Shown here piece after piece: positions 1 through 9,985 of a stretch of 64,000 nucleotides of DNA (positions are counted from its first letter, which is position 1; each line of letters begins with the position of its first letter). A model generated the notes under the pieces. That model saw only the letters and a list, made by a program, of their open reading frames with translations, had not been told where the DNA came from and did no database searches. The position numbers were made by a program, and so were the translations under genes. Source of the DNA: an uncultured Sphingobacteriaceae bacterium (GTDB lineage Bacteria; Bacteroidota; Bacteroidia; Sphingobacteriales; Sphingobacteriaceae); the NCBI GenBank assembly GCA_946887045.1, contig CAMPKC010000006.1, positions 46,845 through 110,844 of the forward strand, written 5' to 3'.

Positions 1-725
1 TTATGATAGATTTCACTCTCCGGAGAGTTTACATATTTGGGTACGTTCTTGTCGGTTTTAAGAGTTCGCCCGCCAAAGCCGATGATCCTACCTGTAAAGT
101 TGTGGATCGGAAACATCACCCGTCCGCGGAAGCGATCGTATAATCCTCCTTTGTCGTTCCGGATTGACAGTCCGGTTTCTTCTAAAAATTCTTCCTTATA
201 TCCTTCCCGTACAGCTTTTTCGCCTAAAGCGCCCCATTCATCCGGCGAATAGCCGAGTTCGAACTTCTTAATAATGTCATCCCGGAAGCCTCTCTCTTTA
301 AAATAACCTAAACCTATGGTTTGCCCAGCCTGTGTTTCCCACATGTTGTGGCTGAAAAACTTGGCCGCCCATGAAGAGATCACAAAAAGACTTTCCCTGC
401 GGCTATCAGCCACCTGTTGTTCGGGCGAGGCTTCAATCTCCGCGATCTCAATATTGTATTTATTAGCTAAATACTTTAACGCTTCCGGATAAGAGTACTT
501 CTCGTGATCCATGATAAAGCGGGTAGAATCACCGCCTTTACCGCAGCCAAAGCATTTATAAATTCCCTTATTTACTGATACGTGAAAGGAAGGAGTTTTC
601 TCATTATGAAAGGGGCAATTCCCAATTAAACTAGTACCACGTTTTTTAAGATGCACAAAGTCGCCAACCACCTCTTCAATACGAGCGGTTTCCAGGATTT
701 TATCGACGGTTTCTTTGGCAATCAT
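1..725 (-). CDS. dnaG: DNA primase DnaG, N-terminal part (3' end off window)
   Basis: Synthesises RNA primers for replication. The reading frame is open from an ATG at 725 to the window edge, giving about 241 residues. The CHC2 zinc finger is visible as C37-P-F-H40 and C58-F-G-C61. It is followed by the start of the TOPRIM-containing core, with a motif like RVMFPIHNFTGRIIGFGGR near residues 205-223. The N-terminus begins MIAKETVDKI, typical of the family. The helicase-interacting C-terminus lies outside the window. The gene heads away from the gene at 777-1724 on the same strand, about 50 bases downstream of that gene's stop. Identity is secure; only the truncation by the window limits the call. 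Confidence 0.95.
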   Translation of the reverse strand, partial: MIAKETVDKILETARIEEVVGDFVHLKKRGTSLIGNCPFHNEKTPSFHVSVNKGIYKCFGCGKGGDSTRFIMDHEKYSYPEALKYLANKYNIEIAEIEASPEQQVADSRRESLFVISSWAAKFFSHNMWETQAGQTIGLGYFKERGFRDDIIKKFELGYSPDEWGALGEKAVREGYKEEFLEETGLSIRNDKGGLYDRFRGRVMFPIHNFTGRIIGFGGRTLKTDKNVPKYVNSPESEIYH

Positions 726-776
726 CAGGAAAAATAAAAGGATTTAATGTACACAGAATTCCGGACTACATCAAGC

Positions 777-1724
777 TTACTTTTTGCCTGGTTTGTAGCC
801 CTTATGCAAGATCAGGAAGCTCGCCTTTTCTTCCTTTTTTAATGGGATATCCCAATCACCCTGATAACTTATTTTTGTAGGCAACAATACCTCACCATTA
901 TCAAAATAACCCAGCTCTATATTCATCTGCACATCAAAATCAAACGCAATATTATCGTACTTCATATCCACGTATCGGCCAAGAATCTGGAAGTTTCGCT
1001 TATCGAAGATCGTGGTCAGCTCTTTGATCATTAGTCCGTCTTCCGTCCACCGGGTTATATCGGGTTTAACTTTAACCGTAAATTTATATACCGGGATGGA
1101 ATCCAGATATGTGCTGGAAAAAAAAGTATAGTTATAATACTGACGCATGTTGGCAGTAAAGATTTGAGTTTTTCCGCCAATAATCGGAACCCCTTTAATC
1201 GGCCTTCCGGGACTAAAAATCAATGTTTTTAGCTTATCCTTATAGGATTCATTCGTTCCCCCAGCCTTTCCCGAAGATGGAGCGGCAGACTCAAAATCCG
1301 AATTATAAGGGTTCATGAAAATGTAATCAAACATCTCAACAGTGTACAATTGAAACTTGCCGTTCTTTTTATAAAGTTTACCACTATCCTGCTTAGCTAA
1401 GAACTGCATTTGGTATGGGCCATTGTTATTATGGTAGATCTTACGAAACACTTTCCCCTCGATCTTATTTTTTTTATCATATGTAAACACCCTGTTTTCA
1501 GCTGTGAAACTGTATTTTTTCATGTTGCTGAAAGCTTCGTAAAAGCTGGTATCTTTTAAGATCTCATTAATAAATGTCTCAACAGTAAGTCTTTTTGCTG
1601 TAATATTTATTACCGTATCAAATGTGACAGTGAGAACTGTGTCGGGATTATAACGAGGAATTTGCTGCGCCTCGGCAAAAAAAGATATTGTTAAGAAAAA
1701 GAAGGCTGTTATTATATTTTTCAT
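777..1724 (-). CDS. Secreted protein of unknown function
   Basis: About 315 residues. An upstream in-frame ATG exists at 1757, but the ATG at 1724 gives a clean signal peptide (MKNIITAFFFLTISFFAEAQ), so I prefer it. The mature part is rich in beta-strand-like aromatic and charged alternation and ends KGYKPGKK. No catalytic motif is recognisable. The pattern (signal peptide, 'outer membrane lipoprotein-sorting'-like beta protein that refers to FTAENRVFTYD and KISYQGDWDIP) resembles uncharacterised Bacteroidota periplasmic proteins, but I cannot name a family. It lies between the M20 hydrolase and dnaG on the same strand with short gaps on both sides. Confidence 0.75.
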   Translation of the reverse strand: MKNIITAFFFLTISFFAEAQQIPRYNPDTVLTVTFDTVINITAKRLTVETFINEILKDTSFYEAFSNMKKYSFTAENRVFTYDKKNKIEGKVFRKIYHNNNGPYQMQFLAKQDSGKLYKKNGKFQLYTVEMFDYIFMNPYNSDFESAAPSSGKAGGTNESYKDKLKTLIFSPGRPIKGVPIIGGKTQIFTANMRQYYNYTFFSSTYLDSIPVYKFTVKVKPDITRWTEDGLMIKELTTIFDKRNFQILGRYVDMKYDNIAFDFDVQMNIELGYFDNGEVLLPTKISYQGDWDIPLKKEEKASFLILHKGYKPGKK

Positions 1725-1831
1725 TAGAATATAATTGTTTTTACGGAGATGAAGCAATCATCTTATTTAAAGCAGGTGAATAAGTTTGCGACAAACCCGG
1801 AAGACATTTCAAAAAAACCGCAAAAATCCGC

Positions 1832-3016
1832 CTAATTTCCTAACTGTTTCAAAGCAGTGTAAGCCATTAATCCTACGCCTGTTTTTAAAGCGCTTTCATC
1901 AATGTTAAATGTCGGTGTATGTACTGAAGATGTAATTCCCTTCGCCTCGTTCCGAATTCCTAAACGATAAAAACAAGCGTCGGAAACCTGAGAATAATAC
2001 GCAAAGTCTTCTGCAGCCATCCATATATCGATATCCAGCACGTTTTCCTCTCCAAGATAATCTACCGCGCACTCGCGAACCTTAGCGGTCAGTTTTTCCT
2101 CATTTACAAGAAATGGATAACCATTCACAATATTAAAATCGCAGCTTCCACCCATGCTTTCAGCGATCCCTTCCGCCATTTTTTTCATGCGCTTATGAGC
2201 TTCCGCACGCCATGTTTCATCCATGGTTCTGAAAGTGCCTTCCAGTTTCACTTCATTAGGTATGATGTTAGTTGCACCGTTTGCAATTACTTTACCAAAA
2301 GACAATACTGTAGGGAGCTTTGGATCGGCGACGCGGCTTACGATTTGCTGCAAAGCGACGATGATGTGCGACGTGATTAAAACGGGATCAATATTTTGCT
2401 GAGGCTGTGCACCATGGCCACCTTTTCCTGTAACAGTGACATACAATTCGTCGGTAGAAGCCATGTATTTCCCCGAGCGGATACCTATTTTACCGGCATC
2501 GATCAAAGGCATAACATGCTGGCCGATAACAGCCTGGGGTTTCGGATTCTCCAGCACTCCTTCTTTGATCATTACGCTTGCTCCGCCGGGTAGTTTTTCT
2601 TCTGCCGGCTGAAAAATAAGTTTTATTGTGCCACCAAATTCGGATTTCAGTTCTGTAAGAATCCTCGCCACTCCAAGTAAAGATGAAGTGTGCACGTCGT
2701 GTCCGCAGGCATGCATTATGCCTTCATTCTTCGATTTATAAGAAACATCGTTAGCCTCTATAATCGGCAGAGCATCCATGTCTGCACGCAAAGCGATGAC
2801 AGATTCAGAGGGCTTGTCGCCCCTTAATAATCCTACAACGCCCGTGTCAGCCATTGGCGACCATTGAATGCCTAAGGCATCAAGCTGAGACTTAACAAAT
2901 GCGGAGGTTTGATACTCTGCAAATGACAATTCAGGATTCTGATGCAAATGCCTGCGAATGTCGATCACATCGGAGTGAATACTTTCTGCTAAGGCCCGGA
3001 CTTTTTCTTTTAACAT
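1832..3016 (-). CDS. M20 family amidohydrolase (N-acyl-amino acid hydrolase type)
   Basis: Zinc metallohydrolase of the M20D/hippurate hydrolase group, which removes acyl groups from amino acids or cleaves small peptide-like amides in the cytoplasm. The metal and catalytic residues are visible: D81 in LRADMDALP, HACGHD with C104 and H106, the E139-E140 pair in FQPAEE, a histidine in IGQHVMP, and a C-terminal SVHTPTF histidine. Length (394 aa) is normal for the family and there is no signal peptide. The exact substrate cannot be read from sequence. It sits about 60 bases downstream of secA on the same strand. Confidence 0.88.
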   Translation of the reverse strand: MLKEKVRALAESIHSDVIDIRRHLHQNPELSFAEYQTSAFVKSQLDALGIQWSPMADTGVVGLLRGDKPSESVIALRADMDALPIIEANDVSYKSKNEGIMHACGHDVHTSSLLGVARILTELKSEFGGTIKLIFQPAEEKLPGGASVMIKEGVLENPKPQAVIGQHVMPLIDAGKIGIRSGKYMASTDELYVTVTGKGGHGAQPQQNIDPVLITSHIIVALQQIVSRVADPKLPTVLSFGKVIANGATNIIPNEVKLEGTFRTMDETWRAEAHKRMKKMAEGIAESMGGSCDFNIVNGYPFLVNEEKLTAKVRECAVDYLGEENVLDIDIWMAAEDFAYYSQVSDACFYRLGIRNEAKGITSSVHTPTFNIDESALKTGVGLMAYTALKQLGN

Positions 3017-3073
3017 TTAGTGCAATTCAAAAATTAAAAAATTAAAAACTGAATGAACTTTATAACACTAACC

Positions 3074-6000
3074 TTATTCCAGACCTGCACCATGGCAGTT
3101 CTTATATTTTTTCCCGCTTCCGCAAGGACAAGGATCGTTTCTTCCAATTTTAACCTCTGCTCGTACCGGCATTGTTTTTTGGATTTCACGAGTATCTTCC
3201 ATTGGAGCGCCACCAGCACTTGCTAATGCAGCAAGCTGTGGTTTAGAAACTTTTAATTTAGACAGATCTTGTTTGGGTTGCGGACGAGCCTCTCTTACCT
3301 CTTCCGACTGCTGAGATGGAATTCCGCCCTTAAATAAGAAGCTAACCACTTCTTTATTCACCGTTACAAGCATTTGTTTAAATAAATTAAACGCTTCCAT
3401 CTTGTAAATAACCAATGGATCTTTCTGCTCGTAAACCGCATTCTGAACGGATTGCTTTAACTCATCCATTTCGCGAAGGTGCTCTTTCCATGACTCATCA
3501 ATCAAGGCAAGAACTACAGTCTTTTCAAAAGATTTAAATACTTCTGTTCCTTTGCTTTCTACTGCTTTTTTAAGATTTGCAGAAACCTGCATTCCCCTGA
3601 TTCCATCTGTAAACGGAACAATGATATTTTCTATAAACTCTCCACGTTCTTCAAAAACCTGTTTAAGTACCGGGTAAGCTTGCTGAGCAATCACTTCAAT
3701 TTTACGCTGATAGTAATCAGTTACTTTAGCAAACATACGCTCGGTTAACTTAGCTATTGACGAGGCAGTGAACTCATCTTCAGTAATTTCAGGATCGATT
3801 GAGAATATCCTTATCAACTCTAATTTAAAGCCTTCAAAGTTTGAGGTTTCCTTGTACTCAGTTATAATATCTTCAACCGTATCAAAAAAGGTATTGTTCA
3901 GATCCACTTCAAGGCGTTCGCCGAAAAGAGCATTTTTACGTTTAGCATAAATAACTGATCGCTGCGAGTTCATCACATCATCATACTCAAGCAAACGCTT
4001 ACGAATACCAAAGTTGTTTTCTTCGACCTTCCGTTGTGCACGTTCAATTGACTTAGTGATCATTGAATGCTGAATTACCTCACCATCTTCAATCCCCATT
4101 CTTAACATGATGTTTGAAATCCTTTCAGAACCAAACAAACGCATTAAATTATCTTCAAGAGACACGAAGAATTGAGAGGATCCAGGGTCTCCCTGACGAC
4201 CTGCACGACCGCGTAACTGCCTGTCAACACGACGGGATTCATGACGCTCAGTACCGACAATGGCTAAACCTCCGGCTTCTTTAACACCTTCACCTAATTT
4301 AATATCCGTACCACGACCAGCCATATTGGTGGCAATGGTAACTGTTCCGGCTTTACCCGCTTCGGCAACAATATCTGCTTCTTTCTGGTGAAGTTTCGCA
4401 TTTAACACATTATGCCTAACACCTCTCAGTTTCAGCATCCGGCTTAATAACTCTGAAATCTCAACGGAAGTTGTACCAACCAAAACTGGCCTTCCAGCCT
4501 GAGTTAATGACGCAATCTCATCCACAACCGCATTGTATTTCTCGCGCATGGTACGATAAACCTTATCCTCCATGTCTTTACGTTGCATCGGTACGTTAGT
4601 TGGGATTTCAACTACATCCAATTTATAGATCTGCCATAGCTCGCCTGCTTCTGTAGTGGCCGTACCAGTCATACCGGCTAGCTTATGGTACATTCTGAAA
4701 TAGTTCTGAAGAGTAATAGTTGCATAGGTTTGAGATGCGTCCTCAACCTTTACATTCTCTTTAGCTTCAATCGCCTGGTGCAAACCATCAGAATAACGAC
4801 GACCTTCCATAACACGGCCGGTCTGCTCATCGACGATTTTGATTTTTCCTTCGTCAATGATGTATTCAACATCATTTTCGAACAAAGTGTATGCCTTTAA
4901 CAGCTGATTTACAGAGTGAATCCGTTCTGATTTCACTGAAAAATCACGCATCAAAGAATCCTTTTTAGCAAGTTTCTCTTCTGTGCTCAGAGTCGATTTT
5001 TCTATATCGGCTATTTCGGAACCGACATCCGGCATCACAAAGAAACCAGCATCTTCGCCTGAAGCAGTAATTAGCTCAATACCTTTCTCAGTAAGTTCTA
5101 CCTGGTTATGTTTTTCATCAATAATAAAAAACAACTCTTCGTCAACCTTTGGCATTTCCTTACCCTGATCCTGCATATAGTAGTTTTCAGTTTTGGTAAG
5201 AACCTGTTTGACGCCCGATTCACTCAAGAATTTGATTAAAGCCTTACTTTTCGGCAATCCGCGATGTGCCCGTAATAAAGCCAGTCCGCCTTCGTTAACA
5301 CCCGACTTACCATCAGCAATTTGTTTCTTAGCTTCATTTAAGGCTGTGTTGACAAAACTTTTCTGAGCATTTACCAAGCGCTCGATGCGAGGTTTCAAAT
5401 CATAAAATTCGTGTTCATCACCTCTCGGTATCGGACCTGAAATAATTAATGGGGTACGTGCATCATCAATTAAAACTGAATCGACCTCATCCACCATAGC
5501 AAAATGCAGTTTCCGCTGTACAAGGCTTTCTGGCGATTGCGTCATGTTATCACGCAGGTAATCGAAACCAAACTCATTATTGGTACCAAAAGTGATGTCG
5601 GCTAAATAAGCATTACGCCTGCCTTCAGAATTTGGCTGATGCTTATCAATACAATCAACGCTTAACTCATGAAATTCGAATAAAGGACCGTTCCACTCGG
5701 AGTCACGGCGGGCAAGATAATCGTTAACAGTAACGATATGCACACCCTGACCAGCAAGCGCGTTCAGATATGCAGGTAAGGTTCCAACAAGAGTTTTACC
5801 TTCACCTGTAGTCATCTCAGCAATTTTACCCTGGTGCAATACGATACCACCAATTAGCTGAACATCATAATGAATCATGTTCCACACAACCTCGGTACCT
5901 GCTGCTAACCAGGTATTGTGGTGAATTGCCTTATCGCCTTTTATCTGTACGTTATTTTTGCGAGCGGCCAATTCGCGGTCGAATTGAGTAGCTGTAACTT

Positions 6001-6382
6001 CAATAGTTTTATTTTCCGTAAAACGACGGGCAGTTTCTTTCACCACCGCAAATGCCTGAGGAAGAATTTCCAATAAAACAACCTCAAGCTGCTTATCGCG
6101 GTCTTTACCTAGTTTATCTACTTTATCGTATAGATCCGTTTTATCATGAATGGACAATTCAGAATTTTCAGCTTCTTCTTTCAATTGCTGAATTTCCTGA
6201 TCTATTGCAGCTAAAGCTTCTTTTATTATAGCTTTAAATTCCGCAGTTTTCTGACGCAATTCATCATCGCTTAGCGAAGCCAGTTTTGGATATTCTGCTT
6301 TAATCTGTTCAACCAATGGCTGAATTTGCTTTATATCGCGTTCGGATTTACTTCCGAATAGTTTATTTAAAAAACCTAACAT
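3074..6382 (-). CDS. secA: Protein translocase ATPase subunit SecA
   Basis: Motor ATPase that pushes preproteins through SecYEG. About 1102 residues. I chose the ATG at 6382 ([16 protein letters not shown]), which matches family N-termini; an in-frame ATG at 6412 would add ten residues of atypical sequence. Visible motifs are Walker A (MTTGEGKT), the [15 protein letters not shown]alker B block, the helicase-like [12 protein letters not shown] arginine-finger region, and a C-terminal zinc-binding tail [14 protein letters not shown] that serves SecB/ribosome contact. Like other Bacteroidota SecA proteins it is longer than the E. coli form (about 900 aa). A TAATTTTG promoter element lies 77 bases upstream. 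Confidence 0.97.
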   Translation of the reverse strand: MLGFLNKLFGSKSERDIKQIQPLVEQIKAEYPKLASLSDDELRQKTAEFKAIIKEALAAIDQEIQQLKEEAENSELSIHDKTDLYDKVDKLGKDRDKQLEVVLLEILPQAFAVVKETARRFTENKTIEVTATQFDRELAARKNNVQIKGDKAIHHNTWLAAGTEVVWNMIHYDVQLIGGIVLHQGKIAEMTTGEGKTLVGTLPAYLNALAGQGVHIVTVNDYLARRDSEWNGPLFEFHELSVDCIDKHQPNSEGRRNAYLADITFGTNNEFGFDYLRDNMTQSPESLVQRKLHFAMVDEVDSVLIDDARTPLIISGPIPRGDEHEFYDLKPRIERLVNAQKSFVNTALNEAKKQIADGKSGVNEGGLALLRAHRGLPKSKALIKFLSESGVKQVLTKTENYYMQDQGKEMPKVDEELFFIIDEKHNQVELTEKGIELITASGEDAGFFVMPDVGSEIADIEKSTLSTEEKLAKKDSLMRDFSVKSERIHSVNQLLKAYTLFENDVEYIIDEGKIKIVDEQTGRVMEGRRYSDGLHQAIEAKENVKVEDASQTYATITLQNYFRMYHKLAGMTGTATTEAGELWQIYKLDVVEIPTNVPMQRKDMEDKVYRTMREKYNAVVDEIASLTQAGRPVLVGTTSVEISELLSRMLKLRGVRHNVLNAKLHQKEADIVAEAGKAGTVTIATNMAGRGTDIKLGEGVKEAGGLAIVGTERHESRRVDRQLRGRAGRQGDPGSSQFFVSLEDNLMRLFGSERISNIMLRMGIEDGEVIQHSMITKSIERAQRKVEENNFGIRKRLLEYDDVMNSQRSVIYAKRKNALFGERLEVDLNNTFFDTVEDIITEYKETSNFEGFKLELIRIFSIDPEITEDEFTASSIAKLTERMFAKVTDYYQRKIEVIAQQAYPVLKQVFEERGEFIENIIVPFTDGIRGMQVSANLKKAVESKGTEVFKSFEKTVVLALIDESWKEHLREMDELKQSVQNAVYEQKDPLVIYKMEAFNLFKQMLVTVNKEVVSFLFKGGIPSQQSEEVREARPQPKQDLSKLKVSKPQLAALASAGGAPMEDTREIQKTMPVRAEVKIGRNDPCPCGSGKKYKNCHGAGLE

Positions 6383-6458
6383 GTTGTATCGAATGAACTC
6401 TGTTTTAATCAATAACTACGCCATCAATGGCGATAAGCCAATATGACATAATTGCAAG

Positions 6459-6466
6459 CAAAATTA
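6459..6466 (-). promoter_or_regulatory. secA promoter -7 element (TAATTTTG)
   Basis: Matches the Bacteroidota TAnnTTTG consensus exactly on the minus strand, 77 bases before the chosen secA start. No clear -33 element was found at the usual spacing. Confidence 0.5.
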
Positions 6467-6727
6467 ATTTTATTTGCTGAATAATTGCTGGGAAAAGCAA
6501 TCTATTATATAACTGGCAGAGTGAAAAAAAATTGCTTGATAAAAAGCGGAGAAAATGAGCTTTAATTCGTTGAATTGATAAAATCACCGCGTTATGGAAT
6601 ATAGTACCCAATGCGAGATTTTCTTACTGATGTTTTTAAACAAGCAAATTTTCAGCCATCCCTGACCTTATAAGGTTAAATTCCGACGCTAATACATATC
6701 TAAATTCCCTTTAACAATATAGAATTT

Positions 6728-6735
6728 TATCTTTG
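6728..6735 (+). promoter_or_regulatory. purD promoter -7 element (TATCTTTG)
   Basis: Exact TAnnTTTG match only four bases before the purD ATG. Transcription from this element would start at or inside the start codon, so the mRNA would be leaderless or nearly so. Confidence 0.6.
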
Positions 6736-6739
6736 CGCC

Positions 6740-8014
6740 ATGAAAATCCTTTTACTTGGTTCTGGCGGAAGAGAAAGCACTTTTGCCTGGAAGATATCGC
6801 AAAGTCCATTATGTAAAGAATTGTATATTGCTCCGGGTAATGCCGGAACCGGTACTTATGGAAAAAATATCGATTTATCTGCCACTGATTTTAAAGGCAT
6901 TCGTCACTTTGTTGTTGATAACGATATTAACCTGGTAATTGTAGGGCCTGAGGAACCTCTTGTAAAAGGAATTCATGATTATTTCCTTGCACACGACGAA
7001 CTTAAAAATATCCCTGTAATAGGACCTCAACAGGAAGGCGCACAACTTGAAGGAAGTAAAAACTTCTCGAAAGCATTTATGAGGCGTCATAATATCCCAA
7101 CGGCCGCTTCAGCCTCATTCACGAAAAATTCTTTAAGCCAGGGACTATCATATTTAGAAACCCATAAATTACCGATAGTACTAAAAGCTGATGGTTTAGC
7201 AGCAGGAAAAGGCGTGTTAATTTGCCAGACTTTAGAAGAAGCTCAGACTGAATTAATAGCGATGCTTCAAGATGCTAAGTTCGGAGAAGCCAGCAGTACA
7301 GTAGTTATCGAAGAATTTCTTACCGGAATCGAACTATCTGTTTTCGTTTTAACAGACGGCATCAGCTATAAAATATTACCAGAAGCAAAAGATTATAAGC
7401 GCATCGGAGAAGGAGACACGGGATTAAACACCGGAGGAATGGGTTCTATTTCGCCCGTTCCGTTCGCGGATGCTGCCTTTATGAAGAAGGTAGAGGAAAC
7501 GATTGTTATCCCTACCATTCATGGACTTAAGGCCGATCACATCCCTTTTAAAGGATTTATTTTCATCGGTTTAATGAATGATAACGGGGAGCCTAATGTT
7601 ATTGAATATAACGTGCGAATGGGCGATCCGGAAACTGAAAGCGTTCTTCCACGCATAGAAAGCGACTTTCTGGATTTATTACTGGGGGTCGCGAATGAAA
7701 ACCTTGCTGAGAAAGAACTAAAAATTTCTTCCAAAACGGCCGCAACCGTGATGCTTGTAGCGAGCGGTTATCCGGGCGAATACATGAAAGGAAAAGTAAT
7801 ATCAGGCCTTGAAAACATCCGGGAGTCGTATGTATTCCATGCCGGAACCCAGCTTGATGATAGTTTAATCAAAACATCAGGGGGACGAGTTCTTGCTATT
7901 ACCTCTTTACAGGATACGATGTTTGACGCCGTGCAACAAGCTGTCGCAGATGCTGGAAGGGTTTATTATGACGGTAGGTATTTCAGAACCGACATCGGTT
8001 TCGATCTACTATAA
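6740..8014 (+). CDS. purD: Phosphoribosylamine-glycine ligase (GARS)
   Basis: Catalyses the second step of de novo purine synthesis, joining glycine to phosphoribosylamine with ATP. 424 residues, normal for PurD. The N-terminus (MKILLLGSGGRES) is the family's first beta strand and loop, which fixes the start codon. An ATP-grasp core follows (LPIVLKADGLAAGKGV near 145-160, GEGDTGLNTGGMGSISP near 222-238, and the metal-binding NVRMGDPETE near 290-299). It is a single gene, divergent from secA, ended by a strong hairpin directly after the stop. Confidence 0.97.
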   Translation: MKILLLGSGGRESTFAWKISQSPLCKELYIAPGNAGTGTYGKNIDLSATDFKGIRHFVVDNDINLVIVGPEEPLVKGIHDYFLAHDELKNIPVIGPQQEGAQLEGSKNFSKAFMRRHNIPTAASASFTKNSLSQGLSYLETHKLPIVLKADGLAAGKGVLICQTLEEAQTELIAMLQDAKFGEASSTVVIEEFLTGIELSVFVLTDGISYKILPEAKDYKRIGEGDTGLNTGGMGSISPVPFADAAFMKKVEETIVIPTIHGLKADHIPFKGFIFIGLMNDNGEPNVIEYNVRMGDPETESVLPRIESDFLDLLLGVANENLAEKELKISSKTAATVMLVASGYPGEYMKGKVISGLENIRESYVFHAGTQLDDSLIKTSGGRVLAITSLQDTMFDAVQQAVADAGRVYYDGRYFRTDIGFDLL

Positions 8015-8015
8015 T

Positions 8016-8050
8016 AAGGAGAGCTCTGCAAATGCGGAGCTTTCCTCTTT
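8016..8050 (+). terminator. purD terminator hairpin
   Basis: Arms at 8018-8030 and 8033-8045 pair along 13 positions (two G-U pairs) around an AA loop, followed by CTCTTT. It starts a few bases after the purD stop codon. Confidence 0.65.
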
Positions 8051-8136
8051 ATCAACATTTCCCACATCTCTTCGGCTAACGAATTGATACATAGTTTGCT
8101 GTCAGATATAAATAGCACAATAAAAAGGATTTTTAA

Positions 8137-8144
8137 TACTTTTG
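8137..8144 (+). promoter_or_regulatory. Promoter -7 element (TACTTTTG)
   Basis: Exact TAnnTTTG match 30 bases before the ATG at 8175. It overlaps an in-frame upstream ATG at 8142, which therefore should not be the start. Confidence 0.5.
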
Positions 8145-8174
8145 GCATATATTTATCCAAACGCTCCTTTGAAA

Positions 8175-8771
8175 ATGCACTCGAAAACCCTAATTATTCT
8201 ACTGCTGCTTGTCGGAGGGGCGATGCCATCTTTTGCAATTAAGGGCAGAAATAATCTTCAGGATTCTATAAAACGGGTAACTATAAAAATAACTGCTACA
8301 GAAAAACCAAGAGTTTTAAATTTTGACAGCCTTCTTCAGGATTCTCAAACAGCTAAAACTATCCGAACAGAAAAACCGAAAGGCATCAGAAAATCATTTG
8401 CTGGTAACGGCAGTTACTATAAAAAAGAGGCTTCTACAAATCAAACAAAAACAACACCAGCCGCACTACAAAAATCAGCTGTAAAGCCAATTCTAAAAGC
8501 AGGTCAAAACACAATTGCTGGTAAAACTCAAGCGGTCGATAACAAACCATCTTTTGCAAAAAATAAACAGCAAATTGAAGAGACGCAGTTGGTTAGTGAT
8601 CGCACAGAAGTTGATGAATCAACCATAAAAACTTCCAGAACCTACCTCTGGGTAGGCTTCATGCTCATTATCGTGGGAATTATTTTGGGAATATTATTTG
8701 GGAAAAATGCCCTGCTGATATCTCTCGCAGGGCTGGTTTTCGTAGCGATCGGCTATTTAATTAACCATTAA
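8175..8771 (+). CDS. Signal-peptide protein with C-terminal membrane segments, unknown function
   Basis: 198 residues. The ATG at 8175 gives a clean signal peptide (MHSKTLIILLLLVGGAMPSFA); the in-frame ATG at 8142 lies inside the likely promoter. The middle (about residues 30-140) is polar, Lys/Thr/Gln-rich and probably disordered. The end holds two hydrophobic stretches (near 150-170 and 175-195) that look like a membrane hairpin. I recognise no family. The gene converges on the thioredoxin gene at 8768, and the two stop codons overlap by four bases. Function unknown. Confidence 0.7.
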   Translation: MHSKTLIILLLLVGGAMPSFAIKGRNNLQDSIKRVTIKITATEKPRVLNFDSLLQDSQTAKTIRTEKPKGIRKSFAGNGSYYKKEASTNQTKTTPAALQKSAVKPILKAGQNTIAGKTQAVDNKPSFAKNKQQIEETQLVSDRTEVDESTIKTSRTYLWVGFMLIIVGIILGILFGKNALLISLAGLVFVAIGYLINH

Positions 8772-9904
8772 TTCTTTCTATTTAAAATCTGATCAAGTGC
8801 GGCTTCTAACTGCTCGCCTCGTAAATTTTTTGCCACTATTTTCCCTTCAGGATCAAGAAGAAAATTTTGCGGTATACCCGTCACATTATACATTACTGCC
8901 ACCTCGTTCTTCCAGAAATTTAAGTCAGAAACGTGTGTCCAGGTTAACTTATCATCTTCAATCGCTTTAAGCCAGGCAGATTTAGCGCCGGGTCTGTCGA
9001 GCGAAATTCCCAGTACAGTAAAATTTTTGTCTTTAAACTGATTGTAAACCTTAACAACGTTTGGATTTTCTTGTCGGCAGGGGCCGCACCACGATGCCCA
9101 GAAATCCAGTAAAACGTATTTCCCTCTAAATTCACTAAGTCTTACCTGCCGGCCATCGACATTAGCCTGAGAAAATTCAGGTGCGACTGCGCCAATAGAA
9201 AGAGTTCTTTCTCTTTGAAATTTGTCGCTGATGATTTTTGCTGAAGGCATCTTTTTGATGTCGCTACCCAACAAGTTATATATAGAATCTATAAGCTTGT
9301 AATTCTGAGAGTACTCTGCAATTTCAGGCAGTAGTAAAAGACTCATAAACGTATTTGGATTTTTTCTGATAAAGTCTAACCTGATATTGTGTGTTTCTTT
9401 CTTATAAATCTCGTATGCATTCTGAAAAACAAGCTGAAGAGAATCACGATTTCCGCCATTCATCGCCTTCCGTTTCATTAATTCATAAAACTCGTTGAAT
9501 TCCTGGGTATTTGGCGCTGTTTTACTCAAATAAGCTTTAAAATCCTTGTCAGCCTTAGAACCTGTTACCTTAGCAGAAGAAAGTCTATCAGCAATAACAA
9601 CATTTATGTTTCCCTTGTCAATCAAAAAGGAAAGGGCTGTTGTATCGGCCTTAGCTTCCTGGGTAAAGGACAAGAATGCCTGTTCTGGTTCTTCAATTTC
9701 TCCTTTTATTAAAAAAGTGCCATTTGCAACGGTTACAGGAACAGATTCCGGCTTCGGAGTACCGTACATTTTTATCCGGGTAAAGTATAATTTTTTACCT
9801 TGTAACTTCTGATCAATCGTTCCTTTTATCTCGAACTTTTGCTTTTGTGCAAATACAACAGAAAAAGACAAACAGAATAAAAGGAATAGAATTTTAAATT
9901 TCAT
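8768..9904 (-). CDS. TlpA-type thioredoxin with N-terminal DUF4369-like domain
   Basis: Periplasmic thiol-disulfide oxidoreductase typical of Bacteroidota. 378 residues: signal peptide 1-20 (MKFKILFLLFCLSFSVVFAQ), a beta-rich DUF4369-like domain about 23-125, a helical linker about 130-230, and a thioredoxin fold about 235-378 with the redox motif W-C273-G-P-C276 and the cis-proline stretch GIPQNFLLDP. Probable role is reducing or isomerising disulfides, or delivering reductant to cytochrome c maturation. The target is unknown. It is a single gene with its stop overlapping that of the convergent neighbour. Confidence 0.9.
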   Translation of the reverse strand: MKFKILFLLFCLSFSVVFAQKQKFEIKGTIDQKLQGKKLYFTRIKMYGTPKPESVPVTVANGTFLIKGEIEEPEQAFLSFTQEAKADTTALSFLIDKGNINVVIADRLSSAKVTGSKADKDFKAYLSKTAPNTQEFNEFYELMKRKAMNGGNRDSLQLVFQNAYEIYKKETHNIRLDFIRKNPNTFMSLLLLPEIAEYSQNYKLIDSIYNLLGSDIKKMPSAKIISDKFQRERTLSIGAVAPEFSQANVDGRQVRLSEFRGKYVLLDFWASWCGPCRQENPNVVKVYNQFKDKNFTVLGISLDRPGAKSAWLKAIEDDKLTWTHVSDLNFWKNEVAVMYNVTGIPQNFLLDPEGKIVAKNLRGEQLEAALDQILNRKN

Positions 9905-9985
9905 AAGAGAATAAATTACTTAATGGCGTAAAGCCTGTATGAGCATTTTTTATTATGTTTTGCTGCCGAAGCAGGTTTCACTTTT

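Larger units (their letters stand above)
6383..6739. promoter_or_regulatory. Divergent secA / purD promoter region
   Basis: A 357-base stretch with no convincing gene. It holds a minus-strand TAATTTTG element (6459-6466) facing secA and a plus-strand TATCTTTG element (6728-6735) facing purD. A 68-codon frame on the minus strand (6405-6611) has no recognisable content and overlaps the secA leader, so I do not call it a gene. Confidence 0.6.

Noticed and set aside
6405..6611. 68-codon minus-strand frame upstream of secA
   Set aside because: No recognisable content, overlaps the secA leader and its promoter element; likely chance.
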